A stretch of DNA of 47,810 bases from JAEUUM01 sp038326165 (GTDB lineage Bacteria; Bacteroidota; Bacteroidia; Chitinophagales; Saprospiraceae): positions 1-47,810 of the forward strand of contig JBBQJT010000023.1 in NCBI GenBank assembly GCA_038326165.1, written 5' to 3'. The first letter of the stretch is position 1; every line of letters starts with the position of its first letter. Of this stretch, positions 36,409 through 44,019 are shown in pieces. A program made the translations under genes and the position numbers. Under the pieces are notes generated by a model. It was not told where the DNA came from. It did no database searches and saw nothing but the letters and a program-made list of their open reading frames with translations.

Positions 36409-38106
36409 ATGAAAGCGCTTACACACAATTATTTATTGATGTTTCGCTATAAATTTAATGCCTTATCATTAGTCATGATTCTTGGTATCGTTTTGTTTTT
36501 GCATTCATCTGCTCACACTCAAGAACGATTTGGCACTTTGCCAATGGTGCAAACTTCAGATTCTACACCTACATCTGTATCAAATAATGTTGGTGGCAGA
36601 AGTAATGATTTTCGTTTGGTAAAGAAAATTTATGACAGACTTGTCGAGGCAAGAGGTGATTCCAGATTTCCTGTGCCACAAGTGTTTCTTCGAGACGAAG
36701 TATCCAGAGTTGCCAGTATTGATTATGACAATCTTGAAATAGTGCTCGAACTCAAGGCTTTTAATGCTTGCAAGCCTTATGGAGATGCGGCAATTGCTTT
36801 TTTGCTTGGACATGAGTTGACACATTATTATGAAAAACACGCATGGAAAAGTAGCTTTGCTTCTGAAAATATTGATTTAAAAGTAGGTAAATCCATTCGG
36901 ACAGTTCAGGATCAGGTAGCCAATGAAACTCAGGCAGATTATCTAGGTGGATTTTTGGCTTATTCGGCTGGTTATGGCATGTTTGCCAAAGGGGATGAAT
37001 TGATCAGAGGTTTGTACAAAGAATATGGAATAGGAGAGAAATTAGAAGGTTATCCTAGTTTGACTGATCGAATGGAATTGGCCAGAAGAAGTGCCCAAAA
37101 ACTTGAATCCTTGGTTGATGTATTTGAAATGGCGAATTTCATGGCATCGATCGGCAAGTATCCTGAAGCTTTTGAGTATTATCAATATATTTTGAAGCAC
37201 TATCAAAGTCGTGAAATTTATAACAATGTTGGTGTTAATGTTCTATTTCAGGCCATCCAGTTGTTTGATCCGAAGGTATTAAAATTCAAATATGTAGTTG
37301 AGCTAGATTTAGAATCGGCAGGTTCAAGAGATGTGGGTGCAGCTTCCAAAAGAGAGGAATTGCTTAAGCAGGCAATCAGATACTTTGACAATGCAATAAG
37401 TCTTGATCCAGAATATGCTCCGGCATACTTAAATAAAGCTACAGCATATGCACTATTAGGCGACACTACGCGAGCTATGTTTTTTGCAAATAAGGAAGCG
37501 TTTGATGTTGCAACCAGAAATGAAAATTCAAAAACACTCATAGATATCTCTATCCTTTCCGGTATTTTGATGGCCAAAGCGGGAAATACCAGTGGCGCAC
37601 AAATGATGTTTGAAAGAGGAGTTCAAATGAACAGTGAGCTGGCTAAGGAGAATTTAGAAATTCTCAAAAACGGCTATGTGCCTCCAATTGATAAAGCGCC
37701 ATCTAAAACTGCACCGAAAGATGCTATTGGCGGATTTGATCTCGCAACTATTTTAAGTAAAATGAGTCCACCTGTTATTCTTGATAAAACTGTCTCTTTA
37801 AGGAATGCATTCAGTTTTTTCCAGTGGGACAGTTTGGATTGTCAACTCATTTACAATCTGAACCATCAAGAGGAGGTTTATAATTATTTCTTAATTACAA
37901 AACTTAATAGTAAGTCTAGGACAATATTGGATATTGGTATTGGAAGTACCATGGCTGAAGTGCTTAAACTATACGGTGAAGCCTCCAATAGAATCGAAAC
38001 ACCTCAAGGTGCTATTCTCGTTTACCCTAATTTGATTTTTATAATTGGCAATGAAAACAAAGTCACCAAGTGGGGAAGTTACTTCTCAAAAAAATCTCTT
38101 TTTTAA
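36409..38106 (+). CDS. Exported M48-like zinc metalloprotease with TPR region, paralog 2
   Basis: 565 residues. A hydrophobic N-terminal segment (LVMILGIVLFLHSSAHTQ) serves as signal. The zinc motif is LLGHELTHYYEKH (H135, E136, H139), with the third ligand in NETQADYLGG (E173). TPR-like repeats run from about residue 225 to 420 (KYPEAFEYYQYILKHYQ, AIRYFDNAISLDPEYAPAYLNKATAYALLGD, SGAQMMFERGVQMN). A C-terminal domain of about 110 residues (after 455) is absent from the 20282 paralog and not recognised. It lies 17 bp before the repeat protein gene, so the two are co-transcribed. Either M1 or M11 could be the true start. Confidence 0.8.
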   Translation: MKALTHNYLLMFRYKFNALSLVMILGIVLFLHSSAHTQERFGTLPMVQTSDSTPTSVSNNVGGRSNDFRLVKKIYDRLVEARGDSRFPVPQVFLRDEVSRVASIDYDNLEIVLELKAFNACKPYGDAAIAFLLGHELTHYYEKHAWKSSFASENIDLKVGKSIRTVQDQVANETQADYLGGFLAYSAGYGMFAKGDELIRGLYKEYGIGEKLEGYPSLTDRMELARRSAQKLESLVDVFEMANFMASIGKYPEAFEYYQYILKHYQSREIYNNVGVNVLFQAIQLFDPKVLKFKYVVELDLESAGSRDVGAASKREELLKQAIRYFDNAISLDPEYAPAYLNKATAYALLGDTTRAMFFANKEAFDVATRNENSKTLIDISILSGILMAKAGNTSGAQMMFERGVQMNSELAKENLEILKNGYVPPIDKAPSKTAPKDAIGGFDLATILSKMSPPVILDKTVSLRNAFSFFQWDSLDCQLIYNLNHQEEVYNYFLITKLNSKSRTILDIGIGSTMAEVLKLYGEASNRIETPQGAILVYPNLIFIIGNENKVTKWGSYFSKKSLF

Positions 38107-38123
38107 TAGAAAAACCCTAAAAA

Positions 38124-39275
38124 ATGAAAAATCAATTCCTTACCGGATTAATGCTAATGTTGATAAGTTTTAGCTTATTTGGACAAAAAGAAGACCCGGT
38201 TTACGTTATTTCCAGTTCAGGATCTGTTACTGCTAAAGCTTCAGGCAGTAAAGCAGAAAAACTACCTTCAGGATCTGTAATGAGTCCAAACAGTAAAATA
38301 AGCTTAAAGTTAGGTTCCAAAGCATTGGTATATCAGAATGCGAAATTCAAGAATCTTACAGGCAAAGGCAGCTTTCTGGGCAACAAACTATTTGAAAGCA
38401 ATATGCGTTCAAGCACATTGAACTTCGATCCTTTTTTTGGAAAATTTTTAGAAGCTTCTTTTGAGACTGCTGCATACATGACTGAGGGTGGAGCATTTTC
38501 CAAATCTAACGTTTTTAGAGGAGACGGCTGGACAGTGGCTGGAAAAGGAACGACTACAGGAGGCTGGGGAGTAGCTGGAAAAGGAACAACCACAGGAGGC
38601 TGGGGAGTAGCAGGCAAAGGAACTACTACAGGGGGCTGGGGAGTAGCTGGCAAAGGCACGACAGGCGGAGGCTGGGGAGTAGCAGGTAAAGGGACAACTA
38701 CTGGAGGCTGGGGAGTAGCAGGAAAGGGCACAACAACTGGAGGTTGGACTTCTGCTCAAATTGTAATTGGCATTTGCACACCAGGTGGCTTCTATCGAAA
38801 TGCAACAATGCGATTCAAATGGCTTAAATTCCAAGGTCAAAAAGAATATACCTTTAAAATATCGGATGACCAAAATATAGTAATTCATTCAGTAAACACT
38901 ACTGATACTTCTGTCACTGTCGATATCCCAAGTTTGAAGCTTTCTAATGACAAGACTTATTATTGGCAAATTGTTGCTAAGTCTGAAGCAGTTCAAGTAT
39001 CTGATGAAATTCCTTTTCAGATCATGACCGAAGATCAATACAGTGAAAGAAAAAGCACAATCAAAGCTTCTGAAATTTACGAAACAGCTGAACCATTTGT
39101 CAAGAAATTGATGGAGGCAGTGGCAATGGAAAGAGGACATATGCATTACGAAGCCTCAAGATTGTATGAAGAGCTTACAGCTGAAAACAAGGACAACAAC
39201 ATGGTGCGAATAGCATACATAGGCTACTCTATGCGTTTGGGTACTTATTCAAGAGCAGAGATGCTGATGAAATAA
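38124..39275 (+). CDS. Secreted FecR-like protein with six 12-residue Gly/Thr/Lys repeats
   Basis: 383 residues. Signal peptide MKNQFLTGLMLMLISFSLFGQ. An N-terminal FecR-like module runs over about 25-90 (VYVISSSGSVTAKASGSK, GSVMSPNSKISLKLGSKALVY). Residues 138-209 contain six tandem 12-mers of consensus VAGKGTTTGGWG. A beta-sandwich, fibronectin-like part follows (MRFKWLKFQGQKEYTFKISDD, KTYYWQIVA), then a short helical tail with a TPR-like pair. It is the last gene of the operon with a metacaspase and an M48 protease and is followed by a strong terminator. Each repeat has exactly one Lys. Metacaspases cut after Arg/Lys, so it could be a substrate; this is only inference. Confidence 0.78.
   Translation: MKNQFLTGLMLMLISFSLFGQKEDPVYVISSSGSVTAKASGSKAEKLPSGSVMSPNSKISLKLGSKALVYQNAKFKNLTGKGSFLGNKLFESNMRSSTLNFDPFFGKFLEASFETAAYMTEGGAFSKSNVFRGDGWTVAGKGTTTGGWGVAGKGTTTGGWGVAGKGTTTGGWGVAGKGTTGGGWGVAGKGTTTGGWGVAGKGTTTGGWTSAQIVIGICTPGGFYRNATMRFKWLKFQGQKEYTFKISDDQNIVIHSVNTTDTSVTVDIPSLKLSNDKTYYWQIVAKSEAVQVSDEIPFQIMTEDQYSERKSTIKASEIYETAEPFVKKLMEAVAMERGHMHYEASRLYEELTAENKDNNMVRIAYIGYSMRLGTYSRAEMLMK
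38535..38750 (+). repeat. Six tandem 36-bp coding repeats
   Basis: Six in-frame units of 36 bp encode VAGKGTTTGGWG, except that unit 4 has Gly for the last Thr and unit 6 ends in T instead of G. The units differ at many third positions (Gly, Thr, Ala and Lys codons) while the peptide stays nearly constant. The antisense frames here are also open, giving spurious Pro-rich ORFs. Confidence 0.92.
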
Positions 39276-39307
39276 TCCTATTTATTTCAAGCACAATCAA
39301 CATAGTG

Positions 39308-39345
39308 AGGGCTATGATTCCATTGAATCACAGCCCTTTTTCTTT
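39308..39345 (+). terminator. Rho-independent terminator of the metacaspase 2 operon
   Basis: AGGGCTATGATTC, loop CATT, GAATCACAGCCCT, then TTTTCTTT. The 13-bp stem has a single mismatch and a clear T-tail, about 32 bp after the stop of the repeat protein gene. Confidence 0.88.
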
Positions 39346-39630
39346 GAACCCAAAATCCGCATTAGTGGATTTTCCTCAGAGTAAATCCTCAAGAGTCAAC
39401 GAAAATATTTGATTTTGTTGACTTTAAAGCCTTGAAATTTAAAAAATCGTTGAGGGGTCCACCCCGACATATTAATGGAGGGATCAAAAAATTCGAGAAT
39501 CTAGGATTTAATGCTAAAGTTGGATTTTTAATATTCGTAAGGGGCTTGACTGCTTATAAGTCTAATGTTGTTGTAGGAGTTGTCATACCCGACAAAATAT
39601 TGACTTGAATTAGTATTTCCGTCGATTCAG
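39346..39630 (-). repeat. Dispersed noncoding repeat, copy 3 (inverted, with an insertion)
   Basis: The plus strand begins GAACCCAAAATCCGCATTAG and carries AGTCAACGAAAATATTTG, the reverse complement of the copy 2 blocks. It ends with CGTCGATTCAG (39620-39630), the complement of the left end of the element. The spacing is longer than in copies 1 and 2, so this copy contains extra DNA or is diverged. Confidence 0.5.
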
Positions 39631-39696
39631 CATAAAGCGGAATTTGCATTGATCTCAAATTATGGACGTGGAAGGATTTTATTTCAAGCTTTTGAA

Positions 39697-41913
39697 CTAT
39701 TTTGGAAAATATTGATCCTTAAGCTTATTGAAGCCGTCTTGTTGGATGATATTCAGAAAGTCTGGATCATTGATTATTGTATCAAGTTCCTTGAATCCAG
39801 TTTTAAATGATAATTCCAGGTATTTCAAGGATTTTTCCACATCTTTTTCCTGAGCATAAATTGATGCGAGCAGGTAATAAGAGAAAAAATCATTCGGATA
39901 TTTGGCTACGTAAGTCAATAATAGGTTTTCAGCATTTTTTAATTGCTTGGTATTAAAGTAGAATTCTATTATTCCTTGAAAAGCTGCTTCCTTCCAAGGC
40001 ACAAACTCATAGGCAAGTTTAAAAAATTTCTCTGCCTCTGTATGATTTTTGAGATTTAGATAAGCATACCCCAAATTAATCCAATTTAAAAAATCATTTG
40101 GGGCATATTGTCTTGTTTTTAGAAAATAGCTAAGTGCTTCATCATATTTCTGAGCACTAATTCTCATGCATCCCAATAAAAAATAAGATTCAGAAAATGT
40201 TGAGTCTAATTCAATGATTTTATAGAGCAATTTTTCAGCTTCTATCTGTCTATTTGTGATACTGTATGTTCCAGCCAAATTATATAGGCCAATATTTGAG
40301 GTACTATCAATTTGAACAGCAGACATAGCAGATTTCTCGGCCTCATTAAAATCACCCAGATCAATATAACTCAGATTCAAATTGACATATGGAAGCACCC
40401 AGGTCGGGCTTAATTCAAGTGTTTGTTTGAAGTAATTAATTGCTTTTTCATTCTCTTTCAATAAATGGTAGCACCATCCTATTTCATTGAGGACATGCGG
40501 GGCTTTGGGATTAATTTCAAGACTTTTGAACTGCTCTTCAAGCGATAAATGGATTAGACTGTCAGAGTCATAAAATGATCCTTTCAACCGAAGGTTCAAT
40601 CCCTTAAAATAGTAGGCCCTTGCCTTTATTTCCTTGTAGAAGAAATGCTTTTTGCCTATTAGACTTGCAGCTTTTTCAAGGTACAATGGAAACTTTTCAT
40701 ATCTACTATCATAACTCCATCTAATTTTAAGTTCTGATGCCTCTGCCTTCAAATAATTATTGATTGCTTGTTGGGCTTCGTCCTGTAATTCCGCAACCAG
40801 ATTTCGAAGCATCAATGAAGCGTACTTCTGGATATCTGGATGGTTTTTAATTTGTTCAAACAAGCTGCAGGCAGAACCAGCTTCAGGAATTAAAAGATGC
40901 CCAGTTTTCAAGGCTTGTTGGAAAAGTTTATATTTTTTTAAGACAATTGTATCAACAATTTGCTCCTCAATTAATTCGACTCCTTTTTCGCCAAGGGTTG
41001 AGATTTGGAGGCCAGTATCAGGATCTTTTAGCGTTTTGAAAAAATCAATATCTACCTTTGAAATGAAGCTGGATTTATTCCCAACGGTCAAAGGGGTTTG
41101 ATTCATTGGCGCAACTGCCAAAGGTACTTTATCCTCGAGATAGCGTTCTATTTCTTGAAGGCTAACAAAGCCATCGTTGTTTTTGTCGGCAAATCCTTGA
41201 ATTCCTGCCATGAAATAGTAAGAAAAAACACCGCGGCCCCCGCCCCAAGCTTTGCCTTCCATTGATAATTCGTTGGGCTGACATGACATGATCTTAAGTT
41301 CCCCTGCAAACTGTTTTGCCAAGTTGGCGGCAGTAGCTTGAGATCCGTTGATGCCACTTCCTGCTAGTTTACCGGCACGACAGGCATCTGTAATTATGAG
41401 CACCTTTGCTTGAGTTGAAATAGAAAGTGTGGATATTATTTCTTGAAGATAAAGCAAACCAAAAGTGCCACCACCCATGTACACCTTAGCTGGCGAATCC
41501 CAACAAAGTAAAAACCCAGGTTGGTTCATGGTAACGTTCTCAACATCGCCGTGTCCTGAAAAATATATGATTACCTGATCACCTTCCTTGCTTTCCTCAA
41601 TCAACCAATATAAAGCGGATACAAATTGTCCGGCAGTGGCTTTCTCATTGGTCAATAAGACAATATTGCTGCTATCCACTTCACCACCTGCTTTACTTTT
41701 TAGGAATTTAGCAAATTCAATGGCGTCTTTGTCAGCAAATTGCAGATCGGTAATTTTGGGGTTCTGATAGTCTGATATACCAACAACTACAGCCCTTACA
41801 ACCCCAGAAGCAGACATTACAGCTTTGGCTATCGGGCTTGCTCCTTTTTGTTGACCAATCGCTAAATGGAATGGCAACAGAACCAAGGTCAGTAAAAGAG
41901 TTAATGTTTTCAT
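39697..41913 (-). CDS. Exported caspase-TPR protein with EF-hand-like loop
   Basis: 738 residues from ATG 41913, giving signal peptide MKTLTLLLTLVLLPFHLAIG. The frame extends to a GTG at 41970, but those residues do not look like a signal. The caspase core begins RAVVVGISDYQNPKITDLQFADKDA. H121 lies in YFSGHGD and C178 in IITDACRAGKLAG (Arg-Ala replaces the usual His-Ser after Cys). The SCQPNELSMEG...GGGRGVFSYYFMAG loop and the EF-hand-like DKNNDGFVSLQE follow. TPRs fill residues about 430-720 (AINYFKQTLELSPTWVLPYVNLNLSY, AEKLLYKIIELDSTFSESYFLLG). It is related to the proteins at 44020 and 30609. Confidence 0.82.
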   Translation of the reverse strand: MKTLTLLLTLVLLPFHLAIGQQKGASPIAKAVMSASGVVRAVVVGISDYQNPKITDLQFADKDAIEFAKFLKSKAGGEVDSSNIVLLTNEKATAGQFVSALYWLIEESKEGDQVIIYFSGHGDVENVTMNQPGFLLCWDSPAKVYMGGGTFGLLYLQEIISTLSISTQAKVLIITDACRAGKLAGSGINGSQATAANLAKQFAGELKIMSCQPNELSMEGKAWGGGRGVFSYYFMAGIQGFADKNNDGFVSLQEIERYLEDKVPLAVAPMNQTPLTVGNKSSFISKVDIDFFKTLKDPDTGLQISTLGEKGVELIEEQIVDTIVLKKYKLFQQALKTGHLLIPEAGSACSLFEQIKNHPDIQKYASLMLRNLVAELQDEAQQAINNYLKAEASELKIRWSYDSRYEKFPLYLEKAASLIGKKHFFYKEIKARAYYFKGLNLRLKGSFYDSDSLIHLSLEEQFKSLEINPKAPHVLNEIGWCYHLLKENEKAINYFKQTLELSPTWVLPYVNLNLSYIDLGDFNEAEKSAMSAVQIDSTSNIGLYNLAGTYSITNRQIEAEKLLYKIIELDSTFSESYFLLGCMRISAQKYDEALSYFLKTRQYAPNDFLNWINLGYAYLNLKNHTEAEKFFKLAYEFVPWKEAAFQGIIEFYFNTKQLKNAENLLLTYVAKYPNDFFSYYLLASIYAQEKDVEKSLKYLELSFKTGFKELDTIINDPDFLNIIQQDGFNKLKDQYFPK

Positions 41914-42100
41914 TCTAAAAGTTTGCAACATTTTGTGCAGCGAATTTGTGCGTGTTAACACCAAAAACACCCTATGCTACTTATTTTAATACCAAAAGTA
42001 AGCAATAATTACCAGTCAATCAATTTGCCATTACTTGTCTCCTTTCAATTGCAGCCGAAATTTTTTGTAGATTGAAATTGTGGGGTTTTATTTGGAGTTG

Positions 42101-44008
42101 CTACTGCTTTTTCTTAAAATATTTAAGCATTAAGATTTGCCAAATATCCTGCTCTCTCAATGCTGTCAAATCTTCATCTTGTATTGCAAAATTCACATCA
42201 ATGAAGCCTTTAACAAAAGCCATTTCCAGATTTATGGCTGCGGTAGCATAATCTCCTTCTTTGGTTTTTAGGCATGCTAAGTTATAATAGGCATCTGTAA
42301 ATTCCGGATCATATTTTATTGCTTTTGTGAAAGCTGTTTCAGCTTTTCCAAATTCATGTGATTTAAAATAACTCATGCCCAATGCATTGTAAGTAAACCC
42401 ATTCTTTGGACTCAACCGAACTGCTTCTTTGGCATAATTGATGGCTTTTTGAGGATTTTTATCCAAATACAATATTGCCAGATTGAAATAAGGAATACTC
42501 CAAGTAGGAGCATGAATTATTGCCTCATTGAATGCTTTTTCGGAAAGGTTTGTTTCCAACAAAAAATTGTAATTGACGCCAATTTCATTGTGAATAAAAG
42601 CAGCTTCATATTCAAATTCCAATGCTTGTTTTTGCAGTGCATTTGCTTCCAAAAAGTGATCCTTATTTCCGGTTTTCTGCCCCTCGATGCGTTGATTCAA
42701 TCCTTGAAAATAGCGAATCTTAGCCATTATTATTTTATGCATGAAATGCTTTTCTCCCATCAATTCCAAAGCCTTTTCTAGGTATTGTGCATATAAAACG
42801 TATTGGGTTCTACCAGTTTCTCTTCTGGTCAATTCTCTTGAATCAGTGTTCAGATAGGCATTCAAAGCCTGTTGAGTTTCGTCCAAAAGGGCAATTGTCA
42901 GTTTTCGTTTTAGGTCATTGTGAAGTGGCTCAAAATCCTTCAGGATCAATATGGAGTCATAGAGTTGTGCTGCATTTTTTTCTAGTGGCGTGAGCAGATG
43001 CCCAAGTTTCAAAGCGACAATAAAATCCTGGTACAACAAACGTGCAGTTACAGGCAATTTTCTGAGGAGTTCATCAGCCTTTAAATTGGTTTCAGATGTG
43101 ATCAGACTTGGAAATAGGTACTTATCGTTTTGGACAACTTGATTCAAATATTTTGGATTGATTCGGCTATTAAAAGCTTTTCGTGATGAAGTAGAAATCA
43201 ACAAAGTTCCTGGCAGGGTTTCAGCCGGAATGACACAGGTGCTTAGGTACAATTCCAATTCTTTGAATGATATTTGCATATCTTTATTGGAATCAGCATT
43301 TCCAATCATCCCATCTATTAAAATATAACCAAGACTTATTTTAGCTTTTGAGTTTTCTTCTATTGATTTTCCAAAGCTTTTTTCCGTAATTGTACTCTTA
43401 AGCAATACATTTTTTAAATTTTTTACAACAGGTTTATTCCTTTCGTCTCGATATTGATCTCTCAAATCGTATGGAAGCATCATAGGATAGAGGATTGTGA
43501 TCAATTTGTATGGAATGTTTCTTCTGTTTGCCAAAGTCAGAAACTGGTTGAAAATATCAAAAGTTGCCGCATTGTTAACACTCAGTGGAGTATCGTTAAA
43601 AAAAGGTTTTGTTGTCAATAATTGCTTTTCCCCATTTTCAAAACCATAGCCAGAATAGAACAATATCAAGGTATCTTTAGAACAAGTACCTTCAAACAAC
43701 CAGTCCAATGCAGCAGCTACTTGAGCTGTTGTGGCTCCATCATTGGTCAATAACATCAAATTCTCTTCATCCAGGTTTAGGGGAGACTGCGTTCGTAAAT
43801 ATCCTGCAAATAGTTCTGCATCCCGATGAGCCAGCTGCATATCTGGGATATCCGGATCTTGATAAAGTGAGATACCAATTACAAGAGATTTTGTTTTGCC
43901 CTTTATTTTTATTTTATGATTGTCATGAAATGAGTGAGCATTTACCTGGATAAACAAGGACAGTAATATGAAGCTAAAAACATATTTTATGACAAGCTTG
44001 TATCTCAT
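42101..44008 (-). CDS. Predicted pseudo-caspase: caspase-TPR paralog lacking both catalytic residues
   Basis: 635 residues. Signal peptide YVFSFILLSLFIQVNA. The fold is clearly that of the neighbouring caspases (KSLVIGISLYQDPDIPDMQLAHRDAELFAGYL; ALDWLFEGTCSKDTLILFYSG). The catalytic His is replaced by Tyr (Y121, YSGYGF instead of FSGHGD). The DAC segment is replaced by YPM (about 174-176, ITILYPMML), so the Cys is gone. The substrate-pocket loop SCxPNE...GGGRG is also missing. The EF-hand-like DSNKDMQISFKE and the C-terminal TPRs (KAFNEAIIHAPTWSIPYFNLAILYLD, AETAFTKAIKYDPEFTDAYYNLACLK) are kept. The gene is full length and undisrupted, so a non-catalytic role such as regulator or decoy is likely. 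It lies 11 bp after the 44020 gene. Confidence 0.8.
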   Translation of the reverse strand: MRYKLVIKYVFSFILLSLFIQVNAHSFHDNHKIKIKGKTKSLVIGISLYQDPDIPDMQLAHRDAELFAGYLRTQSPLNLDEENLMLLTNDGATTAQVAAALDWLFEGTCSKDTLILFYSGYGFENGEKQLLTTKPFFNDTPLSVNNAATFDIFNQFLTLANRRNIPYKLITILYPMMLPYDLRDQYRDERNKPVVKNLKNVLLKSTITEKSFGKSIEENSKAKISLGYILIDGMIGNADSNKDMQISFKELELYLSTCVIPAETLPGTLLISTSSRKAFNSRINPKYLNQVVQNDKYLFPSLITSETNLKADELLRKLPVTARLLYQDFIVALKLGHLLTPLEKNAAQLYDSILILKDFEPLHNDLKRKLTIALLDETQQALNAYLNTDSRELTRRETGRTQYVLYAQYLEKALELMGEKHFMHKIIMAKIRYFQGLNQRIEGQKTGNKDHFLEANALQKQALEFEYEAAFIHNEIGVNYNFLLETNLSEKAFNEAIIHAPTWSIPYFNLAILYLDKNPQKAINYAKEAVRLSPKNGFTYNALGMSYFKSHEFGKAETAFTKAIKYDPEFTDAYYNLACLKTKEGDYATAAINLEMAFVKGFIDVNFAIQDEDLTALREQDIWQILMLKYFKKKQ

Positions 44009-44019
44009 AATAATGCTTT

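Larger units (their letters stand above)
39276..39696. other. Convergent intergenic region with terminator and repeat copy
   Basis: 421 bp between the ends of the repeat protein gene (plus) and a caspase-TPR gene (minus). It holds a strong plus-strand terminator (39308-39345) and an inverted copy of the dispersed repeat (39346-39630). No ORF is supported. Confidence 0.65.

Noticed and set aside
38333..38888. Long antisense Pro-rich and Ser/Cys-rich ORFs opposite the repeat protein
   Set aside because: They exist only because the 36-bp repeats keep all frames open. They have no signal, no start context and no paralog. The sense frame shows silent-site variation, which marks it as the coding one.
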